Origin: Ptiloglossa arizonensis
Lineage: Eukaryota; Arthropoda; Insecta; Hymenoptera; Colletidae
NCBI RefSeq assembly: GCF_051014685.1
Contig: NW_027478911.1
Span: forward strand, 310,001 to 374,000
Length of the DNA stretch: 64,000 bases
Direction of reading: 5' to 3'
The notes under the pieces were generated by a model. It made no database searches. It saw nothing but the letters and a program-made list of their open reading frames with translations, and was not told where the DNA came from. Numbering within the stretch: the stretch's first letter is position 1; each line of letters begins with the position of its first letter. The translations under genes and the position numbers were made by a program. Below are positions 24,501 to 36,454 of this stretch, one piece after another.

Positions 24501-25514
24501 TTTCTGTTGTATCTGAAAGTAGAAACTCGCCCGATTACAACGGTGTGCGTACTTTTCCCCTAGGCCGTTCTAGTTATGCTTGTCGAGCATCAGAACTGCG
24601 AAAATTTTGAGTTTCTCGAGCGTTTCTTACCTCCAAACTGCCATATCTCGCGAACGGATTGACCAATCCGCAAAATTTCTGTTGCATCTGAAAGTAGAAA
24701 CTCCCCCGACTACAACACTATGCGTACTTTTCCCCTAGGCCGTCCTAGTTATTCGTTTCGAGCATCAGAACTGCGAAAATTTTGAGTTTCTCAAGCGTTT
24801 CTTACTTCCAAACTGCCATATCTCGCGAACGGATTGACCAATCCGCAAAATTTCTGTTGCATCTGAAAGTAGAAACTCGCCCGATTACAACACTATGCGT
24901 ACTTTTCCCGTAGGCCGTTCTAGTTATTCGTTTCGAGCATCAGAAACTGCGAAAATTTTGAGTTTCTCAAGCGTTTCTTACCTCCAAACTGCCATAACTC
25001 GCGAACGGATTGACCAATCCGCAAAATTTCTGTTGCATCTGAAAGTAGAAACTCGCCCGATTACAACGGTATGCGTACTTTTCCCCTAGCCCGTCCTAGT
25101 TATTCGTTTCGGGCAACAGAACTGCGAAAATTTTGAGTTTTTCAAGCGTTGCTTACCCCCAAACTGCCATATCTCGCGAACGGATTGACCAATCCGCAAA
25201 ATTTCTGTTGCATCTGAAAGTAGAAACTCGCCCGATTACAACGGTGTGCGTACTTTTCCCCTAGCCCGTTCTAGTTATTCGTTTCGAGAAACAGAACTGC
25301 GAAAATTTTGAGTTTTTCAAGCGTTGCTTACCTCCAAACTGCCATATCTCGCGAACGGATTGACCAATCCGCAAAATTTCTGTTGCATCAGAAAGTAGAA
25401 ACTCGCCCGATTACAACGGTATGCGTACTTTTCCCCTAGCCCGTTCTAGTTATTCGTTTCGAGCAACAGAACTGCGAAAATTTTGAGTTTTTCAAGCGTT
25501 GCTTACCTCCAAAC
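24501..25514 (+). repeat. Copy of the 19,141-20,130 segment (31-unit shift)
   Basis: Shares TTGTATCTG, TTTCCCGTAGG, TAGCCCGTCCTAG and TTACCCCCAAACTG with the earlier segment, in order. It differs by CCATAACTCGCGAAC (earlier CTCGAGAAC), by GCGAAAATTTTG (earlier GCGAAGATTTTG), and by an extra A in CAGAAACTGC at 24,941-24,950. Confidence 0.8.
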
Positions 25515-26540
25515 TGCCATATCTCGCGAACGGATTGACCAATCCGCAAAATTTCTGTTGCATCTGAAAGTAGAAACTCGCCCGATTACAACGGTGTTCG
25601 TACTTTTCCCCTAGGCCGTTCTAGTTATGCTTGTCGAGCATCAGAACTGCGAAAATTTTGAGTTTCTCGAGCGTTTCTTACCTCCAAACTGCCATATCTC
25701 GCGAACGGATTGACCAATCCGCAAAATTTCTGTTGCATCTGAAAGTAGAAACTCGCCCGATTACAACACTATGCGTACTTTTCCCGTAGGCCGTTCTAGT
25801 TATTCGTTTCGAGCATCAGAACTGCGAAAATTTTGAGTTTCTCAAGCGTTTCTTACCTCCAAACTGCCATAACTCGCGAACGGATTGACCAATCCGCAAA
25901 ATTTCTGTTGCATCTGAAAGTAGAAACTCGTCCGATTACAACGGTATGCGTACTTCTCCCCTAGCCCGTTCTAGTTATTCGTTTCGGGCAACAGAACTGC
26001 GAAAATTTTGAGTTTTTCAAGCGTTGCTTACCTCCAAACTGCCATATCCTGCGAACGGATTGACCAATCCGCAAAATTTCTGTTGCATCTGAAAGTAGAA
26101 ACTCGCCCGATTACAACGGTGTGCGTACTTTTCCCCTAGCCAGTTTCTAGTTATTCGTTTCGAGCAACAGAACTGCGAAAATTTTAAGTTTTTCAAGCGT
26201 TGCTTACCTCCAAACTGCCATATCTCGCGAACGGATTGACCCAATCCGCAAAATTTCTGTTGCATCAGAAAGTAGAAACTCGCCCGATTACAACGGTATG
26301 CGTACTTTTCCCCTAGGCCGTTCTAGTTATGCTTGTCGAGCATCAGAACTGCGAAAATTTTGAGTTTCTCGAGCGTTTCTTACCTCCAAACTGCCATATC
26401 TCGCGAACGGATTGACCAATCCGCAAAATTTCTGTTGCATCTGAAAGTAGAAACTCGCCCGATTACAACACTATGCGTACTTTTCCCCTAGGCCGTTCTA
26501 GTTATTCGTTTCGAGCATCAGAACTGCGAAAATTTTGAGT
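25515..26540 (+). repeat. Copy of the 15,830-16,798 segment (56-unit shift)
   Basis: GGTGTTCGTAC, CTCGTCCGATT, ACTTCTCCCC, CCATATCCTGCG, CTAGCCAGTT and GAAAATTTTAAG occur in the same order in both places. CCATATCCTG lies at 16,301 and 26,042. The difference of 9,741 equals 56 x 175 minus 59, and 59 is exactly the net of the indels I counted between them (54 + 6 - 1). Confidence 0.85.
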
Positions 26541-27957
26541 TTTTCAAGCGTTGCTTACCTCCAAACTGCCATATCTCGCGAACGGATTGACCAATCCGCA
26601 AAATTTCTGTTGCATCTGAAAGTAGAAAACTCGCCCGATTACAACGGTGTGCGTACTTTTCCCCTAGGCCCGTTCTAGTTATTCGTTTCGAGCAACAGAA
26701 ACTGCGAAAATTTTGAGTTTTTCAAGCGTTGCTTACCTCCAAACTGCCATATCTCGCGAACGGATTGACCAATCCGCAAAATTTCTGTTGCATCTGAAAG
26801 TAGAAACTCGCCCGATTACAACACTATGCGTACTTTTCCCGTAGGCCGTTCTAGTTATTCGTTTCGAGCATCAGAACTGCGAAAATTTTGAGTTTCTCAA
26901 GCGTTTCTTACCTCCAAACTGCCATAACTCGCGAACGGATTTGACCAATCCGCAAAATTTCTGTTGCATCTGAAAGTAGAAACTCGTCCGATTACAACGG
27001 TATGCGTACTTCTCCCCTAGCCCGTTCTAGTTATTCGTTTCGGGCAACAGAACTGCGAAAATTTTGAGTTTTTCAAGCGTTGCTTACCTCCAAAACTGCC
27101 ATATCCTGCGAACGGATTGACCAATCCGCAAAATTTCTGTTGCATCTGAAAGTAGAAACTCGCCCGATTACAACGGTGTGCGTACTTTTCCCCTAGGCCG
27201 TTCTAGTTATGCTTGTCGAGCATCAGATCTGCGAAAATTTTGAGTTTCTCGAGCGTTTCTTACCTCCCAAACTGCCCATAAACTCGCGAACGGATTGACC
27301 AATCCGCAAAATTTCTGTTGCATCTGAAAGTAGAAAACTCGTCCGATTACAACGGTATGCGTACTTCTCCCCTAGCCCGTTCTAGTTATTCGTTTCGGGC
27401 AACAGAACTGCGAAAATTTTGAGTTTTTTCAAGCGTTGCTTACCTCCAAACTGCCATATCCTGCGAACGGATTGACCAATCCGCAAAATTTCTGTTGCAT
27501 CTGAAAGTAGAAACTCGCCCGATTACAACGGTGTGCGTACTTTTCCCCTAGCCAGTTCTAGTTATTCGTTTCGAGCAACAGAACTGCGAAAATTTTAAGT
27601 TTTTTCAAGCGTTGCTTACCTCCAAACTGCCATATCTCGCGAACGGATTGACCAATCCGCAAAATTTCTGTTGCATCAGAAAGTAGAAACTCGCCCGATT
27701 ACAACCGGTATGCGTACTTTTCCCCTAGGCCGTTCTAGTTATGCTTGTCGAGCATCAGAAACTGCGAAAATTTTGAGTTTCTCGAGCGTTTCTTACATCC
27801 AAACTGCCATATCTCGCGAACGGATTGACCAATCCGCAAAAATTTCTGTTGCATCTGAAAGTAGAAACTCGCCCGATTACAACACTATGCGTACTTTTCC
27901 CCTAGGCCGTTCTAGTTATTCGTTTCGAGCATCAGAACTGCGAAAATTTTGAGTTTT
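26141..27957 (+). repeat. Array segment dense in +1 homopolymer insertions
   Basis: Seventeen single-base insertions fall in about 1.8 kb, against two in the other 62 kb. Each extends an existing run: GTTTCT (26,144), ACCCAATCC (26,239), GAAAACTC (26,626), GGCCCGTT (26,667), GAAACTGCG (26,700), GGATTTGACC (26,940), CCAAAACTG (27,092), CTCCCAAACTGCCCATAAAC with three (27,265-27,285), and others to GAGTTTTCTC (27,951). The underlying monomers are copies of domain 2 types, with CCATATCCTG recurring near 27,105 and 27,466. The pattern resembles under-polished long-read consensus more than biology. Confidence 0.85.
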
Positions 27958-30900
27958 CTCAAGCGTTTCTTACTTCCAAACTGCCATATCTCGCGAACGG
28001 ATTGACCATTCCGCAAAATTTCTGTTGCATCTGAAAGTAGAAACTCGCCGATTACAAGGGTATGCGTACTTTTCCCCTAGCCCGTTCTAGTTATTCGTTT
28101 CGGGCAACAGAACTGCGAAAATTTGAGTTTTTCAAGCGTTGCTTACCTCCAAACTGCCATATCTCGCGAACGGATAGACCAATCCGCAAAATTTCTGTTG
28201 CATCTGAAAGTAGAAACTCGCCCGATTACAACGGTGTGCGTACTTTTCCCCTAGGCCGTTCTAGTTATGCTTGTCGAGCATCAGATCTGCGAAAATTTTG
28301 AGTTTCTCGAGCGTTTCTTACCTCCAAACTGCCATATCTCGCGAACGGATTGACCAATCCGCAAAATTTCTGTTGCATCTGAAAGTAGAAACTCGCCCGA
28401 TTACAACAGTATGCCTACTTTTCCCCTAGGCCGTTCTAGTTATGCTTGTCGAGCATCAGAACTGTGAAAATTTTGAGTTTCTCGAGCGTTTCTTACCTCC
28501 AAACTGCCATATCTCGCGAACGGATTGACCAATCCGCAAAATTTCTGTTGCATCTGAAAGTAGAAACTCCCCCGACTACAACACTATGCGTACTTTTCCC
28601 CTAGGCCGTCCTAGTTATTCGTTTCGAGCATCAGAACTGCGAAAATTTTGAGTTTTTCAAGCGTTGCTTACCTCCAAACTGCCATATCTCGCGAACGGAT
28701 TGACCAATCCGCAAAATTTCTGTTGCATCTGAAAGTAGAAACTCGCCCGATTACAACGGTGTGCGTACTTTTCCCCTAGCCCGTTCTAGTTATTCGTTTC
28801 GAGCAACAGAACTGCGAAAATTTTGAGTTTTTCAAGCGTTGCTTACCTCCAAACTGCCATATCTCGCGAACGGATTGACCAATCCGCAAAATTTCTGTTG
28901 CATCTGAAAGTAGAAACTCGCCCGATTACAACACTATGCGTACTTTTCCCGTAGGCCGTTCTAGTTATTCGTTTCGAGCATCAGAACTGCGAAAATTTTG
29001 AGTTTCTCAAGCGTTTCTTACCTCCAAACTGCCACATCTCGCGAACGGATTGTCCAATCCGCAAAATTTCTGTTGCATCTGAAAGTAGAAACTCGCCCGA
29101 TTACAACGGTATGCGTACTTTTCCCCTAGCCCGTTCTAGTTATTCGTTTCGAGCAACAGAACTGCGAAAATTTTGAGTTTCTCAAGCGTTTCTTACTTCC
29201 AAACTGCCATATCTCGCGAACGGATTGACCAATCCGCACAATTTCTGTTGCATCTGAAAGTAGAAACTCGCCCGATTATAACACTATTCGTACTTTTCCC
29301 TAGGCCGTTCTAGTTATTCGTTTCGAGCATCAGAACTGCGAAAATTTTGAGTTTCTCAAGCGTTTCTTACCTCCAAACTGCCATATCTCGCGAACGGATT
29401 GACCAATCCGCAAAATTTCTGTTGCATCTGAAAGTAGAAACTCGCCCGATTACAACACTATGCGTACTTTTCCCCTAGGCCGTTCTAGTTATTCGTTTCG
29501 AGCTTCAGAACTGCGAAAATTTTGAGTTCTTCAAGCGTTGCTTACCTCCAAACTGCCGTATCTCGCGAACGGATTGACCAATCCGCAAAATTTCTGTTGC
29601 ATCAGAAAGTAGAAACTCGCCCGATTACAACGGTATGCGTACTTTTCCCCTAGCCCGTTCTATTTATTCGTTTCGAGCAACAGAACTGCGAAAATTTTGA
29701 GTTTTTCAAGCGTTTCTTACCTCCAAACTGCCATAACTCGCGAACGGATTGAACAATCCGCAAAATTTCTGTTGCATCTGAAAGTAGAAACTCGCCCGAT
29801 TACAACGGTATGCGTACTTTTCCCGTAGGCCGTTCTAGTTATTCGTTTCGAGCATCAGAACCGCGAAAATTTTGAGTTTCTCAAGCGTTTCTTACCTCCA
29901 TACTGCCATATCTCGCGATCGGATTGACCAATCCGCAAAATTTCTGTTGCATCTGAAAGTAGAAACTCGCCCGATTACATCGGTGTGCGTACTTTTCCCC
30001 TAGGCCGTTCTAGTTATGCTTGTCGAGCATCAGAACTGCGAAAATTTTGAGTTTCTCGAGCGTTTCTTACCTCCAAACTGCCATATCTCGCGAACGGATT
30101 GACCAATCCGCAAAATTTCTGTTGCATCTGAAAGTAGAAACTCGCCCGATTACAACACTATGCGTACTTTTCCCCTAGGCCGTTCTAGTTATTCGTTTCG
30201 AGCATCAGAACTGCGAAAATTTTGAGTTTCTCAAGCGTTTCTTACTTCCAAACTGCCATATCTCGCGAACGGATTGACCATTCCGCAAAATTTCTGTTGC
30301 ATCTGAAAGTAGAAACTCGCCGATTACAACGGTATGCGTACTTTTCCCCTAGCCCGTTCTAGTTATTCGATTCGGGCAACAGAACTGCGAAAATTTTGAG
30401 TTTTTCAATCGTTGCTTACCTCCAAACTGCCATATCTCGCGAACGGATTGACCAATCCGCAAAATTTCTGTTGCATCTGAAAGTAGAAACTCGCCCGATT
30501 ACAACGGTGTGCGTACTTTTCCCCTAGACCGTTCTAGTTATGCTTGTCGAGCATCAGATCTGCGAAAATTTTGAGTTTCTCGAGCGTTTCTTACCTCCAA
30601 ACTGCCATATCTCGCGAACGGATTGACCAATCCGCAAAATTTCTGTTGCATCTGAAAGTAGAAACTCGCCCGATTACAACACTATGCATACTTTTCCCCT
30701 AGGCCGTTCTAGTTATTCGTTTCGAGCAACAGAACTGCGAAAATTTTGAGTTTTTCAAGCGTTGCTTACCTCCAAACTGCCGTATCTCGCGAACGGATTG
30801 ACCAATCCGCAAAATTTCTGTTGCATCTGAAAGTAGAAACTCGCCCGATTACAACGGTATGCGTACTTTTCCCCTAGCCCGTTCTATTTATTCGTTTCGA

Positions 30901-33830
30901 GCAACAGAACTGCGAAAATTTTGAGTTTTTCAAGCGTTGCCTACCTCCAAACTGCCATATCTCGCGAACGGATTGACCAATCCGCAAAATTTCTGTTGCA
31001 TCTGAAAGTAGAAACTCGCCCGATTACATCGGTGTGCGTACTTTTCCCCTAGGCCGTTCTAGTTATGCTTGTCGAGCATCAGAACTGCGAAAATTTTGAG
31101 TTTCTCGAGCGTTTCTTACCTCCAAACTGCCATATCTCGCGAACGGATTGACCATTCCGCAAAATTTCTGTTGCATCTGAAAGTAGAAACTCGCCGATTA
31201 CAACGGTATGCGTACTTTTCCCCGAGGCCGTTATTGTTATTTGTTTCGAGCATCAGAACCGCGAAAATTTTGAGTTTCTCAAGCGTTTCTTACCTCCAAA
31301 CTGCCATATCTCGCGAACGGATTGACCAATCCGCAAAATTTCTGTTGCATCTGAAAGTAGAAACTCGCCCGATTACAACGGTATGCGTACTTTTCCCCTA
31401 GGCCGTTCTAGTTATTCGTTTCGAGCATCAGAACTGCGAAAATTTTGAGTTTCTCAAGCGTTTCTTACCTCCAAACTGCCATATCTCGCGAACGGATTGA
31501 CCAATCCGCAAAATTTCTGTTGCATCTGAAAGTAGAAACTCGCCCGATTACAACACTGTGCGTACTTTTCCCCTAGGCCGTTCTAGTTATTCGTTTCGAG
31601 CATCAGAACTGCGAAAATTTTGAGTTTCTCAAGCGTTTCATACTTCCAAACTGCGATATCTCGCGAACGGATTGACCAATCCGCAAAATTTCTGTTGCAT
31701 CTGAAAGTAGAAACTCGCCCGATTACAACGGTGTGCGTACTTTTCCCCTAGGCCGTTCTAGTTATGCTTGTCGAGCATCAGAACTGCGAAAATTTTGAGT
31801 TTCTCGAGCGTTTCTTACCTCCAAACTGCCATATCTCGCGAACGGATTGACCAATCCGCAAAATTTTTGTTGCATCTGAAAGTAGAAACTCGCCCGATTA
31901 CAACGGTGTGCGTACTTTTCCCCTAGGCCGTTCTAGTTATGCTTGTCGAGCATCAGAACTGCGAAAATTTTGAGTTTCTCGAGCGTTTCTTACCTCCTAA
32001 CTGCCATATCTCGCGAACGGATTGACCAATCCGCAAAATTTCTGTTGCATCTGAAAGTAGAAACTCGCCCGATTACAACGGTATGCGTACTTTTCCCCTA
32101 GGCCGTTCTAGTTATTCGTTTCGAGCATCAGAACTGTGAAAATTTTGAGTTTCCCAAGCGTTTCTTACCTCCAAACTGCCATATCTCGGGAACGGATTGA
32201 CCAATCCGCAAAATTTCTGTTGCATCTGAAAGTAGAAATTCGCCCGATTACAACTGTATGCGTACTTTTCCCCTAGCCCGTTCTAGTCATTCGTTTCGAG
32301 CAACAGAACTGCGAAAATTTTGAGTTTCTCAAGCGTTGCTTACCTCCAAACTGCCATATCTCGCGAACGGATTGATCAATCCGCAAAATTTCTGTTGCAT
32401 CTGAAAGTAGAAACTCGCCCGATTACAACAGTGTGCGTACTTTTCCCCGAGGCCGTTATTGTTATTTGTTTCGAGCATCAGAACCGCGAAAATTTTGAGT
32501 TTCTCAAGCGTTTCTTACCTCCAAACTGCCATATCTCGCGAACGGATTGACCAATCCGCAAAATTTCTGTTGCATCTGAAAGTAGAAACTCGCCCGATTA
32601 CAACGGTATGCGTACTTTTCCCCTAGGCCGTTCTAGTTATTCGTTTCGAGCATCAGAACTGCGAAAATTTTGAGTTTCTCAAGCGTTTCTTACCTACAAA
32701 CTGCCATATCTCGCGAACGGATTGACCAATCCGCAAAATTTCTGTTGCATCTGAAAGTAGAAACTCGCCCGATTACAACACTGTGCGTACTTTTCCCCTA
32801 GGCCGTTCTAGTTATTCGTTTCGAGCATCAGAACTGCGAAAATTTTGAGTTTCTCAAGCGTTTCTTACTTCCAAACTGCGATATCTCGCGAACGGATTGA
32901 CCAATCCGCAAAATTTCTGTTGCATCTGAAAGTAGAAACTCGCCCGATTACAACACTATGCGTACTTTTCCCCTAGGCCGTTCTAGTTATTCGTTTCGAG
33001 CATCAGAACTGTGAAAATTTTGAGTTTCTCAAGCGTTGCTTACCTCCAAACTGCCATATCTCGCGAACGGATTGATCAATCCGCAAAATTTCTGTTGCAT
33101 CTGAAAGTACAAACTCGCCCGATTACAACGGTGTGCGTACTTTTCCCCGAGGCCGTTATTGTCATTCGTTTCGAGCATCAGAACCGCGAAAATTTTGAGT
33201 TTCTCAAGCGTTTCTTACCTCCAAACTGCCATATCTCGCGAACGGATTGACCAATCCGCAAAATTTCTGTTGCATCTGAAAGTAGAAACTCGCCCGATTA
33301 CCACGGTGTGCGTACTTTTCCCCTAGGCCGTTCTAGTTATGCTTGTCGAGCATCAGAACTCCGAAAATTTTGAGTTTCTCGAGCGTTTCTTACCTCCAAA
33401 CTGCCATATCTCGCGAACGGATTGACCAATCCGCAAAATTTCTGTTGCATCTGAAAGTAGAAACTCCCCCGACTACAACACTATGCGTACTTTTCCCCTA
33501 GGCCGTTCTAGTTATTCGTTTCGAGCATCAGAACTGCGAAAATTTTGAGTTTCTCAAGCGTTTCTTACTTCCAAACTGACATATCTCGCGAACGGATTGA
33601 CCAATCCGCAAAATTTCTGTTGCATCTGAAAGTAGAAACTCGCCCGATTACAACGGTATGCGTACTTTTCCCCTAGGCCGTTCTAGTTATGCTTTTCGAG
33701 CATCAGAACTGCGAAAATTTTGAGTTTCTCGAGCGTTTCTTACCTCCAAACTGCCATATCTCGCGAACGGATTGACCAATCCGCAAAATTTCTGTTGCAT
33801 CTGAAAGTAGATACTCGCCCGATTACAACG
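27958..33830 (+). repeat. Domain 3: mosaic, moderately diverged monomers
   Basis: About 33.5 units with many private substitutions and no clean long HOR. Single-base deletions occur near 28,046, 28,112, 29,299, 30,317 and 31,194. A new variant appears here, CCCCGAGGCCGTTATTG with TTATTTG or TCATTCG and GAACCGCG, at 31,221, 32,446 and 33,146 (7 and 4 units apart). It is the likely relative of the GTTATTGTTATTTG units further right. TTCGGGCAAC units stop after about 30,380. The region looks like a transition between the left and right repertoires. Confidence 0.8.
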
Positions 33831-34716
33831 GTATGAGTACTTTTTCCCTAGGCCGTACTAGTTATTCGTTTCGAGCATCAGAAATGTGAAAATTTTGAGT
33901 TTCTCAAGCGTTTCTTACCTCCAAACTGCCATATCTCGCGAACGGATAGACCAATCCGCAAAATTTCTGTTGCATCTGAAGGTCGAAACTCGCCCGATTA
34001 CAACGGTGTGCGTACTTTTCCCCTAGGCCGTTCTAGTTATGCTTTTCGAGCATCAGAACTGCGAAAATTTTGAGTTTCTCGAGCGTTTCTTACCTCCAAA
34101 CTGCCATATCTCGCGAACGGATTGACCAATCCGCAAAATTTCTGTTGCATCTGAAAGTAGATACTCGCCCGATTACAACGGTATGAGTACTCATCCCCTA
34201 GGCCGTTCTAGTTATTCGTCTCGAGCATCAGAACTGCGAAAATTTTGAGTTTCTCAAGCGTTTCTTATCTCCAAACTGCCATATCTCGCGAACGGATTGA
34301 CCAATCCGCAAAATTTCTGTTGCATCGGAAAGTAGAAACTCGCGCGATTGAAACGGTATGTGTGCTTTTCCCCTGGGCCATTCTAGATATTCGTTTCGAG
34401 CATCAGAACTGTGCAAATTTTGAGTTTCTCAACCGTTTCTTACCTCCAAACTGCCATATCACGCGAACGGATTTTCCAATCCGCAAAATTTCTGTTGCAT
34501 CTGAAAGTAGAAACTCGTCCGATTACAACGGTATGCGTACTTTTCCCCTAGGCCGTCTAGTTATTCGTTTCGAGCACCAGAACTGTGAAAATTTTTAGTT
34601 TCTCAAGCGTTTCTTACCTCCAAACTGCCATATCTCGGGAACGGATTGACCAATCCGCAAAATTTCTGTTGCATATGAAAGTCGAAACTCGCCCGATTAC
34701 AATGGTATGTGTACTT
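33831..34716 (+). repeat. Most diverged monomers in the window
   Basis: About five units carry several private changes each: GGTATGAGTAC with CTTTTTCCC and GGCCGTACTAG, CTCATCCCC, GAAACTCGCGCGATTG, GTATGTGTGCTTTTCCCC, CTGGGCCATTCTAGATATTC, TATCACGCGAACGGATTTTC, GGCCGTCTAG (one base short at 34,556), and ATTTTTAG. The GAGTACTTTTTCCC and GGCCGTACTAG unit recurs at about 36,805 and 42,230. High divergence without HOR copies suggests an older, less homogenised pocket. Confidence 0.8.
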
Positions 34717-36454
34717 ATCCCCTAGGCCGTTCTAGTTATTCGTTTCGAGCATCAGAACTGCGAAAATTTTGAGTTTCTCAAGCGTTTCTTACCTCCAAAC
34801 TGCCATATCTCGCGAACGGATTGTCCAATCCGCAAAATTTCTGTTGCATCTGAAAGTAGAAACTAGCCCGATTACAACGGTATGCGTACTTCTCCCCTAG
34901 GCCGTTCTAGTTATTCGTCTCGAGCATCAGAACTGCGAAAATTTGGAGTTTCTCAAGCGTTTCTTATCTCCAAACTGCCATATCTCGCGAACGGATTGAC
35001 CAATCCGCAAAATTTCTGTTGCATCTGAAGGTAGAAGCTCGCCCGATTACAACGGTATGCGTACTTTTCCCCTAGGCCGTTCTAGTTATTCGTTTCGAGC
35101 ATCAGAACTGCGAAAATTTTGAGTTTCTCAAGCGTGTCTTACCTCCAAACTGCCATATCTCGCGAACGGATTGACCAATCCGCAAAATTTCTGTTGCATC
35201 TGAAAGTAGAAACTCGCCCGATTACAACGGTATGCGTACTTTTCCCCTAGGCCGCCCTAGTTATTCATTTCGAGCATCAGAACTGCGAAAATTTTGAGTT
35301 TCTCAAGCGTTTCTCACCTACAAACTGCCACATCTCGCGAACGGATTGTCCAATCCGCAAAATTTTTGATGCATCTGAAAGTAGAAACTCGCCCGATTAC
35401 AACAGTATGCGTACTTTTCCCCTAGGCCGCCCTAGTTATTCATTTCGAGCATCAGAACCGCGAAAATTTTAAGTTTCTCAAGCGTTTCTTACCTCCAAAC
35501 TGCCATATCTCGCGAACGGATTGACCAATCCGCGAAATTTCTGTTGCATCTGAAAGTAGAAACTCGCCCGATTACAACGGTGTGCGTACTTTTCCCCTAG
35601 GCCGTTCTAGTTATTCGTTTCGAGCATCAGAACTGCGAAAATTTTGAGTTTCTCAAGCGTTTCTTACCTCCAAACTGCCATATCTCGCGAACGGATTGAC
35701 CAATCCGCAAAATTTCTGTTGCATCTGAAAGTAGAAATTCGCCCGATTACAACTGTATGCGTACTTTTCCCCTAGCCCGTTCTAGTTATTCGTTTCGAGC
35801 AACAGAACTGCGAAAATTTTGAGTTTCTCAAGCGGTGCTTACCTCCAAACTGCCATATCTCGCGAACGGATTGACCAATCCGCAAAATTTCTGTTGCATC
35901 TGAAAGTAGAAGCTCGCCCGATTACAACGGTGTGCGTACTTTTCCCCTAGGCCGTTATTGTTATTCGTTTCGAGCATCAGAACCGCGAAAATTTTGAGTT
36001 TCTCAAGCGTTTCTTACCTCCAAACTGCCATATCTCGCGAACGGATTGACCAAACCGCAAAATTTCTGTTGCATCTGAAAGTAGAAACTCGCCCGATTAC
36101 AACTGTATGCGTACTTTTCCCATAGTCCGTTCTAGTTATTCGTTTCGAGCATCAGAACTGTGAAAATTTTGAGTTTCTCAAACGTTTCTTACCTCCGAAC
36201 TGCCATATCTCGCGAACGGATTGACCAATCCGCAAAATTTCTGTTGCATCTGAAAGTAGAAACTCGCCCGATTACAACGGTGTGCGTACCTTTCCCCTAG
36301 CCCGTTCTAGTTATTCGTTTCGAGCAACAGAACTGCGAAAATTTTGAGTTTCTCAAGCGTTGCTTACCTCCAAACTGCCATATCTCGCGAACGGATTGAC
36401 CAATCTGCAAAATTTCTGTTGCATCTGAAAGTAGAAACTCGCCCGATTACAACA
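34717..36454 (+). repeat. Block P of the 24-mer HOR, copy 1
   Basis: About ten units recur at 38,917-40,654, offset exactly 4,200 bp (24 units), with no difference that I could see line against line. Markers are GAAACTAGCCCG, ACTTCTCCCC, TTCGTCTCGAG, AATTTGGAGTTTC, TTATTCATTTCGAG, CCGCGAAATTTC, AGCGGTGCTTACC, CCAAACCGC, CCCATAGTCCG, CCTCCGAACTG and GTACCTTTCCCC. The copies part at about 36,454, where ACACTATGCG (here) faces ACAGTATGCG. Confidence 0.92.

Noticed and set aside
24895..25089. Open frames of 60-117 codons at 24.9-37.4 kb, 42-43 kb and 63 kb, giving similar peptides (MRTFPLGRSSYSFRASE and its relatives, and LLHLKVETRPITT)
   Set aside because: All are translations of the satellite in one frame or another. 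The unit length is not a multiple of three, so each monomer shifts frame and stops recur. Several of the longer readings sit where homopolymer indels or substitutions remove a stop. They show no codon bias, no start context and no independent conservation; overlapping frames on both strands are equally open.
34245..34598. Longest open frame (117 codons) as a possible small gene
   Set aside because: It spans two ordinary if diverged monomers, includes the one-base deletion at 34,556, and overlaps an open frame on the opposite strand. The peptide is the same satellite reading seen elsewhere.
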